IMG/VR virus record: IMGVR_UViG_3300028829_002760
Location: 1-64,000 of that record
Source of the DNA: a virus
Reading direction: 5' to 3' (one strand)
DNA: 64,000 bases
A model generated the notes under the pieces. The model was not told where the DNA came from. It did not search any database and saw nothing but the letters and a program-made list of their open reading frames with translations. Below are positions 49,961 to 57,615 of the stretch, piece by piece; within the stretch, counting starts at the first letter, position 1, and each line of letters opens with the position of its first letter. Made by a program: the position numbers and the translations under genes.

Positions 49961-50205
49961 AAGAATTGTATATAAAAATATTAGAAGCAAATAATGATAA
50001 ATTACCATATAATTTGACCTTATCAGATGTTTCTAAAATGAAAGAATTAGATATTTACGAATGGTATGCATATAATAAAGCTATTTCTAAAGAAAGTAGT
50101 TTTCATATAAAAGACAAATTTGAAGTTTATATAAATGAAGATTCAATAAAAATTAGAAAAGATCATGAATCTAATTTAAGAAGAAAAAATGAGTCTGGTT
50201 ACTAA
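49948..50205 (+). CDS. Small uncharacterised protein (85 aa)
   Basis: Helical first half (MKELYIKILEANNDKLPYNL) and strand-rich second half (FHIKDKFEVYINEDSIKIRK), ending basic. Overlaps both neighbours by 13 and 17 bases, a sign of coupled translation. No family recognised. Confidence 0.45.
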   Translation: MGRMKELYIKILEANNDKLPYNLTLSDVSKMKELDIYEWYAYNKAISKESSFHIKDKFEVYINEDSIKIRKDHESNLRRKNESGY

Positions 50206-51055
50206 AGTTACCAGAAAGTCTATGGTAATTAGACCTTCTGGTAGATCTACAGATTTTATTTCACCAAGTTTTGGACACGGCTGTCTTTACAATTGTAACT
50301 ACTGTTATATGAAAAGACACAAACCTGAAGGATTAAACATAGCAAAGAATTATACAGATATATTATCTGAAATAAATTCACATGCTACTTTTGATACTAC
50401 AGAAAAACCTAATCAAACTCATGATGAGTATATTACTTATGATATAAGTTGTAATGAAGATTTTGCATTACATTCTAAATATCATAAATGGAAAAAAATA
50501 TTTGATTTTTTCCTAGAACACCCTAAAGCAATGGGATCATTTGCAACAAAGTATGTTAATAAAGACTTTCTTAATTATGATCCTAAAGGTAAAATTAGAG
50601 TTAGGTTCAGTCTTATGCCTGAAAAATGGAGAAAGATATTAGAGCCAAATACATCTACTACATTTGATAGAATTATGGCAATTGACTATTTTATAGAAGC
50701 TGGTTATGATGTTCATATAAACTTTAGTCCTGTTATAGTAAATAATGATTGGTTAAAAGAATACAAAGTTTTATTTGAAAACATTAATTATTCTGTAAAT
50801 AATAAATACAAAGACAGAGTAAAAGCTGAAGTAATATTTCTTACTCATAATGAAAGTAGACACAAATATAATTTAGATAATAAATTACCTGGAGAAGATT
50901 TAATTTGGGATCCTGAAATACAGGAAACTAAAAAATCTCAATATGGTGGGAAAAATTTAAGATACAAACATGATTTCAAAGCAGAGTATATTAAACAATG
51001 GACAGAGGTTCATAATAATATTATACCCTGGAATACAATAAGATATATATTTTAG
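50189..51055 (+). CDS. SPL-family radical SAM protein (spore photoproduct lyase-like, 288 aa)
   Basis: The cluster motif CLYNCNYC (Cys32, Cys36, Cys39; CxxxCxxC) binds the 4Fe-4S cluster that splits S-adenosylmethionine. The surrounding SFGHGCLYNCNYCYMKRH and the later ITYDISCNEDFALHSKYHKW and FSLMPEKWRKILEPNTST match the spore photoproduct lyase family, followed by a TIM-barrel core and the end LRYKHDFKAEYIKQWTEV. Bacillus SPL repairs UV-made thymine dimers of spore DNA. Outside spore formers the substrate is not established. A phage copy could repair UV lesions or modify DNA or RNA. The family call is firm in motif, open in substrate. Confidence 0.75.
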   Translation: MSLVTKVTRKSMVIRPSGRSTDFISPSFGHGCLYNCNYCYMKRHKPEGLNIAKNYTDILSEINSHATFDTTEKPNQTHDEYITYDISCNEDFALHSKYHKWKKIFDFFLEHPKAMGSFATKYVNKDFLNYDPKGKIRVRFSLMPEKWRKILEPNTSTTFDRIMAIDYFIEAGYDVHINFSPVIVNNDWLKEYKVLFENINYSVNNKYKDRVKAEVIFLTHNESRHKYNLDNKLPGEDLIWDPEIQETKKSQYGGKNLRYKHDFKAEYIKQWTEVHNNIIPWNTIRYIF

Positions 51056-51057
51056 TT

Positions 51058-51456
51058 ATGATAACACATTTTAAAGACAAACAATTAAAAAAACTTGTAG
51101 AAGATATAGCAAAAGAACATTATGATATAACTAGTGATTTAGGTTTATCTAATTTATCATATTTATGGTTTATGTACGCTAATGGATCTAAGAAAGGTGA
51201 TTTTAAACCTTTTATATTTTTAGCCGAAGTTAATTTATTAGTTAGATTAAATTATCTAGATAATGAAGAAAAAAGAAACATAATAGGGTTAATGGTTAGT
51301 TCTGATGAAGATAACATATACATAGCAGGCTTATCTATCCTTGAATTAAGGAAACAAAGAATAAAAGATTTGGGAAAATATACTAAAGATAATAAACACT
51401 ATGAGTTAGTAGATTATCATAAAGAAGTAATAAATACTGATGATTTTAAACATTAA
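51058..51456 (+). CDS. Uncharacterised helical protein (132 aa)
   Basis: A helical protein (FKDKQLKKLVEDIAKEHYDI, then LVRLNYLDNEEKRNIIGLMV) with a HEAT-like pair of helices in the middle and a charged end. It is two bases from the SPL-like gene and may be co-expressed with it. No motif. Confidence 0.4.
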   Translation: MITHFKDKQLKKLVEDIAKEHYDITSDLGLSNLSYLWFMYANGSKKGDFKPFIFLAEVNLLVRLNYLDNEEKRNIIGLMVSSDEDNIYIAGLSILELRKQRIKDLGKYTKDNKHYELVDYHKEVINTDDFKH

Positions 51457-51483
51457 TAATAAAAATTATAATCTAAAATAAAA

Positions 51484-51570
51484 ATGAGTAAAAAACTATA
51501 CATAAAAAGAAGATGGATAAGACATCTAATAAAAGTAAGTAATAAACTCAGTTTTAGATCAAAATTATAA
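51484..51570 (+). CDS. Very small basic frame (28 aa)
   Basis: MSKKLYIKRRWIRHLIKVSN... has nine Lys/Arg in 28 residues. It has an A-rich leader (AAATAAAAATG) and the spacing of the operon. It may be a real micro-protein or chance. Confidence 0.3.
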   Translation: MSKKLYIKRRWIRHLIKVSNKLSFRSKL

Positions 51571-51582
51571 AAAAGTTAAAAT

Positions 51583-51696
51583 ATGGATAAACCTTGTTAC
51601 AGTTGTCATGTTATAAAAGACACATCAGACATGGAAGAACTTGGAGTATGGGTGTGTAAAGATTGTTTAAAGAAAAAAAAGACAAAAAGTAAATGA
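51583..51696 (+). CDS. Zinc-knuckle protein (37 aa)
   Basis: MDKPCYSCHVIKDTSDMEEL, then WVCKDCLKKKKTKSK. Two C-x-x-C pairs make one treble-clef-like zinc site. Its TGA overlaps the next ATG (ATGA), a strong sign of translation. Function unknown. Confidence 0.6.
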   Translation: MDKPCYSCHVIKDTSDMEELGVWVCKDCLKKKKTKSK

Positions 51697-51884
51697 GCAA
51701 GGGTAGAAAAAAAGGTAGTAAAAATAATGTAAGGAATGCTTCTAAAATAATTAAGAACTCTAAAACTAAGAAAATAGATAAAGAAAAAATTAAAAAGTTA
51801 ATAGAGTTAGCAAATGCTATTATTATTCCAGCATCTGAAATCTTACCTGAAACTTATAAAAAAAATATAAAATATGAGAGATAA
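51693..51884 (+). CDS. Lys-rich small protein (63 aa)
   Basis: About one third Lys (MSKGRKKGSKNNVRNASKII), then a helical end (LANAIIIPASEILPETYK). Probably nucleic-acid-binding. Overlaps both neighbours. Confidence 0.5.
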   Translation: MSKGRKKGSKNNVRNASKIIKNSKTKKIDKEKIKKLIELANAIIIPASEILPETYKKNIKYER

Positions 51885-52209
51885 ACTAATCATTATAATA
51901 GAAAAACATGGTCTATGGTTCTTTGCTTTATGGTGTGTATTTTTAGTAATTGCTTTAACGAGTTGTTCAGAAAGATTTCAAAATTCAGATCAAAGATTAG
52001 AGAAAAGAAATAATGCTGAGGTAATTAATGCAAAGATTTATAAAACTGAGATTCATTCAGACATTATAGAAACATTTGAAATGGATGGCTATAAAGTTAT
52101 ATTATGGCATAACGGATATGGTAGTGATATGGAAGTTATTCCAATTGAAAATTCTACAATTAATAGTAATTGCTTTAACAAGCTAAACCAAAACAAAGAT
52201 GGTGAGTAA
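51874..52209 (+). CDS. Lipoprotein (111 aa)
   Basis: The N-terminus has a charged start (MRDKLIIIIEKHG), a hydrophobic helix (LWFFALWCVFLVIALTSC) and the lipobox LTSC before a Ser/Glu-rich mature part. The remainder is a small beta-rich domain. A lipid-anchored early phage protein in the host envelope is often a superinfection exclusion or receptor-masking factor, but lysis or regulation cannot be ruled out. Confidence 0.65.
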   Translation: MRDKLIIIIEKHGLWFFALWCVFLVIALTSCSERFQNSDQRLEKRNNAEVINAKIYKTEIHSDIIETFEMDGYKVILWHNGYGSDMEVIPIENSTINSNCFNKLNQNKDGE

Positions 52210-52591
52210 AGAATTTATACCATATGAAGAAGCATTAGCTTTGAAAGAGTTAGGATTTAATGAAAAAGAATGTTTGGGATTTTGGAGTAAAATTCACGGG
52301 TTGTTCATTACCAAAACAACAGGTGAGTTAAATGAAAATGCTGGTGAATGTAAAGCACCACTATACCAACAAGCATTTAGATGGTTTAGAGAAAAACATA
52401 GTCTATTTCATGTTATCACAATAGCAGATCTTGGAAAATATGAGACAGGTGATCCTGACTTTCAGTGTGCTATTTATAGTAAAGATCCTGTAGTAATTAC
52501 AAATATAGATACTTGTAATACATATGAAGAAGCAGAACTTGAATGTCTTAGAAAACTAATTGAAATTGTAAACCAAAACAAAGATGGGTAA
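52199..52591 (+). CDS. Conserved Bacteroidota phage protein (130 aa)
   Basis: It holds FIPYEEALALKELGFNEKEC, APLYQQAFRWFREKHSLFHV and YEEAELECLRKLIEIV, a well-known pattern of small proteins widespread in Bacteroidota genomes and phages without known function. It supports the host assignment. It starts at one of the repeated CCAAAACAAAG-ATG junctions and ends in VNQNKDG, encoded by the next copy of it. Confidence 0.6.
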   Translation: MVSKEFIPYEEALALKELGFNEKECLGFWSKIHGLFITKTTGELNENAGECKAPLYQQAFRWFREKHSLFHVITIADLGKYETGDPDFQCAIYSKDPVVITNIDTCNTYEEAELECLRKLIEIVNQNKDG

Positions 52592-52997
52592 AGAAACATT
52601 ATTAGAGTTTAGATTAAGATTAAATAAAGACGTACCAGCGTATCACCAAAAGGGTTATGAAGATACTTTCTATATTAGTATTGAAAGTTTAGCAAGAGTA
52701 CCAATAGATAACCACTGGGATATTATTAGTGTGATGGGTAAACTAATTCTAAAAAGAAAATTAAAAAATTTGTATATAGAAATCCAAAATTACAAGGGGT
52801 ATGATTGTGGGCATAAAATGATGTTAATTATTAGTAGTGACTACTATAATTTAGTAAAGTCATTTAATGACGTAGCAGATAAACTGTCTAAAATGGATAA
52901 AGACTGTCCTAAATTTAGATTTGAATTAGAAGATAGAACTGCTGATATTGATGAAGATATGCCAGGAGAATTTGTAAAAATAAAAGAAGATGAGTAA
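52584..52997 (+). CDS. Uncharacterised protein (137 aa)
   Basis: A mixed protein (EFRLRLNKDVPAYHQKGYED, then MGKLILKRKLKNLYIEIQNY) with an acidic end (DIDEDMPGEFVKIKEDE). It starts at the second CCAAAACAAAG-ATG junction. No known family. Confidence 0.45.
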   Translation: MGKETLLEFRLRLNKDVPAYHQKGYEDTFYISIESLARVPIDNHWDIISVMGKLILKRKLKNLYIEIQNYKGYDCGHKMMLIISSDYYNLVKSFNDVADKLSKMDKDCPKFRFELEDRTADIDEDMPGEFVKIKEDE

Positions 52998-53133
52998 ATT
53001 ATATTTAACAGCAAATAAAGAAGAGTTATTAAAAAAATATCCTAAAATGACACTTAAAGAATTGTATAAAAATAAAATGATACAGGATAAACCATTTATA
53101 GAACAAACAGGTAAACCAATAAAACCAAAATAA
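52990..53133 (+). CDS. Small basic protein (47 aa)
   Basis: MSKLYLTANKEELLKKYPKM, then TLKELYKNKMIQDKPF and a Lys/Pro end. The ATG overlaps the last codons of the gene before it, and a CCAAAATAAAG-ATG junction follows. Helical, uncharacterised. Confidence 0.5.
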   Translation: MSKLYLTANKEELLKKYPKMTLKELYKNKMIQDKPFIEQTGKPIKPK

Positions 53134-53135
53134 AG

Positions 53136-53255
53136 ATGAGTGAATTAATAAGTCTTTGTTGTAATGAGGAATTAATTTTAGTTGCATCTATTGATACAAG
53201 AAGATTATATAAATGTAGTAAATGCAAAAACTACACAAAACCAAAACAAAGATGA
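53136..53255 (+). CDS. Small zinc-ribbon-like protein (39 aa)
   Basis: MSELISLCCNEELILVASID, then LYKCSKCKNYTKPKQR. The CC pair plus C-x-x-C form a minimal zinc ribbon. Its TGA overlaps the next ATG. Function unknown. Confidence 0.5.
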   Translation: MSELISLCCNEELILVASIDTRRLYKCSKCKNYTKPKQR

Positions 53256-53335
53256 CTGAATATAAAACAGTATTTAAATTTAACATATTGGGTTATAAAA
53301 TAAGGATCTATAAAAAAAGATATAAAGATGGCTGA
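53252..53335 (+). CDS. Very small basic frame (27 aa)
   Basis: MTEYKTVFKFNILGYKIRIY with a KKRYKDG end. It is coupled at both ends (ATGA with the frame before; overlap of eight bases with the gene after). Perhaps a translated micro-protein. Confidence 0.35.
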   Translation: MTEYKTVFKFNILGYKIRIYKKRYKDG

Positions 53336-53678
53336 TAAAGATGTTATAAAAATGTGGACTGATAAAGACATGTTAGATTTTGCACGTATTTCTACTGAAG
53401 GTCCTTACGGTGACTATAGTGGTTGCAGAACAATAGAAAGTAAGTTAAGTAGGTATAAAAAAATACAGAAAGAAATGATTAACAGTGGTAAAGAATGGAA
53501 TTGGATGGATAATTATCCTAATAACTATCTTAAGTTAAAAAAAGAAAAAAAAGAAAAGGAGATAGTTGAACTAGCAGAAGAGATTAGTTTTAGACTATTA
53601 GCTACAAAAAAACATCCAGAACATAAATGGCTAATTAAAAAATTAAGTAAGGTTATTAAATCATTAGAAGATAAATAG
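53328..53678 (+). CDS. Uncharacterised helical protein (116 aa)
   Basis: A Lys/Glu-rich helical protein (YKKIQKEMINSGKEWNWMDN, LKLKKEKKEKEIVELAEEIS) with a Trp/Asn-rich turn. It closes the small-gene cassette; an A/T-rich gap of 89 bases with TTTATTTTTG follows. No family. Confidence 0.45.
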   Translation: MADKDVIKMWTDKDMLDFARISTEGPYGDYSGCRTIESKLSRYKKIQKEMINSGKEWNWMDNYPNNYLKLKKEKKEKEIVELAEEISFRLLATKKHPEHKWLIKKLSKVIKSLEDK

Positions 53679-53767
53679 AAGAACACAAAGAAAAAAAGCT
53701 TACTTATTTGCTTGCATTAGTTTATTTTTGAAGATTATTATAATGTATTTAATTTTAACTAGATAGT

Positions 53768-53944
53768 ATGGATGAAATAAAAATAGAAATTCAAATTAAA
53801 CAATTAAAAAGTAAACTAACAGGAAATTTACTTATTGACTCAGAAATTCATCAAGAAATTTATGAGCTAAAGAAAATTTTAAATCCTAAAATTGTTGAAC
53901 AACCCGAGCTAGATGATGATGAATGTCTTTCATGTGGTTCATAA
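53768..53944 (+). CDS. Small helical protein (58 aa)
   Basis: MDEIKIEIQIKQLKSKLTGN, then SEIHQEIYELKKILNPKI and an acidic end with DDDECLSCGS. The frame is helical and ends in a CxxC pair, which may bind metal as a dimer. It lies in a gap between larger genes and has an A/T-rich leader. Function unknown. Confidence 0.5.
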   Translation: MDEIKIEIQIKQLKSKLTGNLLIDSEIHQEIYELKKILNPKIVEQPELDDDECLSCGS

Positions 53945-53954
53945 TATTTAAAGT

Positions 53955-54347
53955 ATGAGTAAAAATCAGAAATCAAGTAATAAACAATATAATGAGCATG
54001 GTAGAGAATATGCTCCATATAATGATGATATTATTATTGCACATTTAAATGGAATGTCAGATTTAGAAATAGCTAATGTTTTAGAGAGAAAAGTAAAAAA
54101 TCTTTCTAAACAAAGAACAAGAGTAATTCGTGATTTTGTATTAAATAATATAAGATCAATGAACTATTTTGTTTGGATGGCACATAAGCATAAGTTGGAA
54201 AATGATTTATTAATTGAAAAATTAAATGCTGTTGGAATTAAAATTGAAGTTGAAGTTTGTGATAAAGATATATCAGATGATATTAAAAATAATTTTAATA
54301 CTGTTTCAAATGGTAAAAAAATTAAAGATCCAAAATGGGAAGTATAG
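53955..54347 (+). CDS. HTH protein (130 aa)
   Basis: Residues about 20-55 (YAPYNDDIIIAHLNGMSDLE, IANVLERKVKNLSKQRTRVI) form a helix-turn-helix of the type D-x-x-I-A-x-x-L-x-R-x-x-x-x-x-x-x-R, like sigma-factor region 4. The C-terminal half is helical. It may regulate middle or late transcription. It overlaps the next gene by 13 bases. Confidence 0.5.
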   Translation: MSKNQKSSNKQYNEHGREYAPYNDDIIIAHLNGMSDLEIANVLERKVKNLSKQRTRVIRDFVLNNIRSMNYFVWMAHKHKLENDLLIEKLNAVGIKIEVEVCDKDISDDIKNNFNTVSNGKKIKDPKWEV

Positions 54348-54595
54348 CAGAAACAGATTTAATTAAACTTGGCTTTGAAAAAATCATAGTTAAGAATGAA
54401 GAAAGTCAAAACGGTTTTGATTACTATTATTATATTAAAGAGGTTTGTAAAAATGTCTTACTACATAGTACAGATAGTAAGGATGTTAAAAATGATAACT
54501 GGGAACTTAAATGTTATGAGATCCCTAGTATTAAAATTTCTAATATTTATAATTTTAATCAATTTATAGAAGTGTTGAACAATATAATTTGTTAA
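54335..54595 (+). CDS. Small uncharacterised protein (86 aa)
   Basis: Pattern LIKLGFEKIIVKNEESQNGF, DYYYYIKEV, then an end with INFNQFIEV-like helices. LGFEK...EES...YYY repeats in small Bacteroidota phage proteins. Unknown function. Confidence 0.45.
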   Translation: MGSIAETDLIKLGFEKIIVKNEESQNGFDYYYYIKEVCKNVLLHSTDSKDVKNDNWELKCYEIPSIKISNIYNFNQFIEVLNNIIC

Positions 54596-54597
54596 TA

Positions 54598-54951
54598 ATG
54601 TTTAGTGGAAAATTTATAAAGAAAGACGGTAAAATTGTATATGATTCCCCAAAAGATAAATTATCCTATGAGATTTTTATAGGTAAGTTAAAAGAGGGTC
54701 AAAAAGTTGAAATGTATATAGATTTGGCTAGTTCAGATAAAAGTACAGCACAACTTGCAAAAGTACATGCGTGTATTAGAGAATTAGCAAAAGAATCTGG
54801 TAATACATTTGACGATATGAAAAATATTATAAAGAAAGAAGCAGGATTTGAAGATAAATCTTTTGCTGACTGTAGTAAAGATGAATTAATGTTTGCTATT
54901 GAAGCTTGTATAGATTTAGGTAAAAATTATTTTAATCTAAACCTTCATTAG
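54598..54951 (+). CDS. NinB-like recombination protein candidate (117 aa)
   Basis: After a short strand part (FSGKFIKKDGKIVYDSPKDK), residues about 45-110 read KSTAQLAKVHACIRELAKES, then FDDMKNIIKKEAGF and FADCSKDELMFAIEACIDLG. The order of helices (Q-L-x-K-x-H, D-x-K-x-x-x-K-x-x-x-G, S-x-x-E-L) resembles NinB/Orf proteins that help recombination in lambda-like phages. The start is the ATG at 54598 rather than an upstream TTG. It is next to the UNG and replication genes. Tentative. Confidence 0.45.
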   Translation: MFSGKFIKKDGKIVYDSPKDKLSYEIFIGKLKEGQKVEMYIDLASSDKSTAQLAKVHACIRELAKESGNTFDDMKNIIKKEAGFEDKSFADCSKDELMFAIEACIDLGKNYFNLNLH

Positions 54952-55267
54952 ATTCAAGTTTAGGTTCTTCATATCCTTCATCACCAGGTTGAAGAACTTC
55001 TTTTTCTATAAATAAGTTATTTTCAGTAGCTTGTTTTTCTATTTCAGCTAGTAAAAGAACAATAGTATAAAATGCTCGTTGATCATCATCAAGATTTTCA
55101 TATTTATCATTCATGATTTTCTTAAAATACTCATCACCATTTTCTTTATCTGGAATATTCATTCCTTTTAATATTGTGTAAGATGCTGCTTTTGCCATCA
55201 TATAGTAACTTTTATTTACTTTTACGTCAAGCATTGCATCATCTTTTAACTCTTTTACTTTTATCAT
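54932..55267 (-). CDS. Counter-oriented conserved protein (111 aa)
   Basis: The only minus-strand gene of the right arm. MIKVKELKDDAMLDVKVNKS, YYMMAKAASYTILKGMNIPD and DDDQRAFYTIVLLLAEIEKQ form a helical protein ending in the acidic EEPKLESNEGLD. I chose the Met at 55267; the longer frame from 55402 would lie inside the UNG gene. It starts four bases from the UNG start and overlaps the gene before it tail to tail by 20 bases. I recall similar proteins in Bacteroidota phages; function unknown. Confidence 0.6.
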   Translation of the reverse strand: MIKVKELKDDAMLDVKVNKSYYMMAKAASYTILKGMNIPDKENGDEYFKKIMNDKYENLDDDQRAFYTIVLLLAEIEKQATENNLFIEKEVLQPGDEGYEEPKLESNEGLD

Positions 55268-55271
55268 AATA

Positions 55272-55997
55272 ATGAATTTTAACAAAAATAATAAAAATAT
55301 GCAATTAGAAGAAATTAAACTTAAATTGTTTGAAAAATTAAAACCTAGTGGGTGGGATAGAGTATTTAAATCTTTTATATTTAGTAGTGACTTTGACAAC
55401 ATAATTAAAAAATTATGGGATCTCAGTCAATCAGATAAAAGATTTACTCCTCCATTAAAACAAGTCTTTAGAGCATTTGAAGAATGTCCTTATAATGATT
55501 TAAAAGTTGTTATGATAGGACAAGATCCCTACCCTCAATTAGGAGTTGCAGATGGTATAGCTTTTTCTTGTTCTAATACAGGAAAAGAAAAACCATCTTT
55601 AAGATATATTTTTAAAGCAGTTGAAGACACTGTTTATCCTGGTGAAGGTCATTCTTGGGATCCAGATCTTAAAAGATGGTCTAATCAAGGTATTCTTATG
55701 TTAAACACAGCGTTAACAGTTGAGGTAGGTAAAATAGGTAGTCATTATGATATATGGAAACCTTTTACTGCTTATTTACTTGATTGGTTAACTAATTATA
55801 ATACTGGATTAATTTATGCCTATATGGGAAAAAAAGCTGAAGAATGGTCTGAACTTACTAATGACAATAATCATAAGTTTTTTGTTAAACATCCTGCTTC
55901 TGCTGCTTATAACGGGTCTAAGTGGGATTGTGATAATCTATTTACTAAAGTATCTAGCTTATCGAATAAATTAAATGGAGAACCTATAATTTGGTAA
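55272..55997 (+). CDS. ung: Uracil-DNA glycosylase
   Basis: 241 residues with the family I UNG motifs: GQDPYPQLGVADGIAFS (residues 83-99; catalytic Asp85), NTALTVEVGKIGSH, and the Leu-loop motif HPASAAYNG with the catalytic His near residue 207. It removes uracil from DNA by hydrolysing the N-glycosidic bond. UNG is frequent in crAss-like phages. It stands at the head of the replication module, divergent with the counter-oriented gene. A second Met in the tenth position is an alternative start. Confidence 0.92.
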   Translation: MNFNKNNKNMQLEEIKLKLFEKLKPSGWDRVFKSFIFSSDFDNIIKKLWDLSQSDKRFTPPLKQVFRAFEECPYNDLKVVMIGQDPYPQLGVADGIAFSCSNTGKEKPSLRYIFKAVEDTVYPGEGHSWDPDLKRWSNQGILMLNTALTVEVGKIGSHYDIWKPFTAYLLDWLTNYNTGLIYAYMGKKAEEWSELTNDNNHKFFVKHPASAAYNGSKWDCDNLFTKVSSLSNKLNGEPIIW

Positions 55998-55999
55998 TT

Positions 56000-56587
56000 A
56001 TGAATGAAATATTTAATTTATTGATTAAAGAGAATTTAACACCAAATTCTTTTTATATTTTATATTGTATAAAAGAAAATATAGTACCCTCTAAAATAGT
56101 ATCTAAAGAGCTAGAATGTAAGAGGTTAAGTAATCAAGAATGGATTGATGATAATTTGGAATTGACTACGAAAAGTATTATTTTTATGACTAAGATTGAT
56201 GCTTACTTTAAGAAATCTAAGAAGAAAACTTCTAAAATTTTAATGGGTGATAATTTCATGCAGAATATAGATGCATATGTAAAATTATTCCCTAATAAAA
56301 AGTTATCATCTGGTAAATATGCAAGAGTACCTGCTAAAAGTTTGGAAAATGCTTTTAGATGGTTCTTTGAGAATTATGAATATGATTGGCAAACTATATT
56401 TTCTGCAACTCAGAAGTATATTGGTGAATATGAAACTAAGAATTATGATTATATGAGGACATCTCGTTACTTTATTAGAAAACAGAATGTGGATAAATCT
56501 TGGGACTCTGATCTAGCTGTCTATTGTGAGTATTTAAATGATGCTCCTGAAAATGATGAAAACCCTTTTGAAGAATTAATTATATAA
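56000..56587 (+). CDS. Replication-module protein, winged-helix-like start (195 aa)
   Basis: The first 60 residues (MNEIFNLLIKENLTPNSFYI, CKRLSNQEWID) look like a winged-helix N-terminus. A basic linker follows (KKSKKKTSKILMGDNFMQNI), then a helical domain with FRWFFENYEYDWQTIFSATQ. It lies between UNG and the helicase, where replication initiator or helicase-loader proteins are expected. The ATG at 56000 is used rather than an upstream TTG. Function by context. Confidence 0.5.
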   Translation: MNEIFNLLIKENLTPNSFYILYCIKENIVPSKIVSKELECKRLSNQEWIDDNLELTTKSIIFMTKIDAYFKKSKKKTSKILMGDNFMQNIDAYVKLFPNKKLSSGKYARVPAKSLENAFRWFFENYEYDWQTIFSATQKYIGEYETKNYDYMRTSRYFIRKQNVDKSWDSDLAVYCEYLNDAPENDENPFEELII

Positions 56588-56597
56588 ACAAATTAAT

Positions 56598-57605
56598 ATG
56601 CCAAAACTCTTTGATGGTGCTAAGCACTTATTACCAGTTAGTGAAAGAGAGAGTCTAGAAAAAGGTCTTATTAAAATGAAAGCAAGAAGAGAAGGTAAAC
56701 TACCTTCTTTAATAAGTTCTTGGCCTAAATTTAATGATGCTTTTTGTGATGGACTTGAATGGAAAACAATTACTGTAGTGGGTGCAAGACCTGGTACTGG
56801 TAAAACACTTTTTATGGACCAATTAGTTTCAGATATTGTTAAGATAAACACTAATCAAGTGTTTAGAATTCTTAAGTTCCAAATGGAAATGGTAGATGAA
56901 ACTAGTGCTATAAGAAAGTTTGGTCTGATTACAGGTGCTGATTATAATACATTAATGAGTAAAGATGGAAAATTAGTTGATAGAGGTATTTATGACAAGT
57001 GTGTAGATTATTATAAAGAAAGTTCTAGGAATGATATTATAAATGTAATCTATGATGTATGTACTGTTAAAGAGATGTGCGCTTCAATTCATTATGAATT
57101 TGAAAGACATAAAAAATCTAATGGTGCATATCAGAACATGCTAGTTACAATAGATCATTCAGCTTTATTTGCTGTAGACTTTGGTCAGAAAGATAAATTT
57201 GCAATGTTAAATGCATTAGGAGAAGCATTGACTATGATGAAGAAAAACTATCCTGTTGCTTTTGTAGTATTAAGTCAATTAAATAGGAATATTGATGATC
57301 CCAAAAGACAGATAGAAGGTACGTATGGAAACTATGTTTTAGATTCTGATATTTATGGTTCAGATGCTTTATTACAACATGCAGATATAGTAATGGGGAT
57401 AAATAAACCTTCTATAAGAAAAATAAGAAAGTATGGACCTGAAAAATTTATCATTGAAGACCCTGATACTTTAGTGTTTCATTTCTTAAAATCACGTAAT
57501 GGTCTTATTAGAACTAGTTTTTTCAAATTAGATAGAACTACAATGAGAATAGAAGAAATGAATACTCCAGGTAGAGAAACAATAAAAACAATGAACCAAT
57601 ACTAA
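56598..57605 (+). CDS. DnaB-like replicative helicase (335 aa)
   Basis: RecA-type core with Walker A GARPGTGKT (62-70), the H1a-like motif ILKFQMEM, a Walker B-like VTIDHSAL, AFVVLSQLNRNID (H3-like, the Gln sensor) and GSDALLQHADIV (H4-like). The DnaB N-terminal domain is missing; this is a core-only helicase like those of many small replisomes. It unwinds DNA at the fork and should act with the primase encoded at 59689-60666. Confidence 0.85.
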   Translation: MPKLFDGAKHLLPVSERESLEKGLIKMKARREGKLPSLISSWPKFNDAFCDGLEWKTITVVGARPGTGKTLFMDQLVSDIVKINTNQVFRILKFQMEMVDETSAIRKFGLITGADYNTLMSKDGKLVDRGIYDKCVDYYKESSRNDIINVIYDVCTVKEMCASIHYEFERHKKSNGAYQNMLVTIDHSALFAVDFGQKDKFAMLNALGEALTMMKKNYPVAFVVLSQLNRNIDDPKRQIEGTYGNYVLDSDIYGSDALLQHADIVMGINKPSIRKIRKYGPEKFIIEDPDTLVFHFLKSRNGLIRTSFFKLDRTTMRIEEMNTPGRETIKTMNQY

Positions 57606-57615
57606 ATACTATGAA

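Noticed and set aside
55268-55402. Longer start for the counter-oriented gene inside UNG.
   Set aside because: The added 45 residues are antisense to the conserved start of UNG, and a good internal Met exists at 55267.
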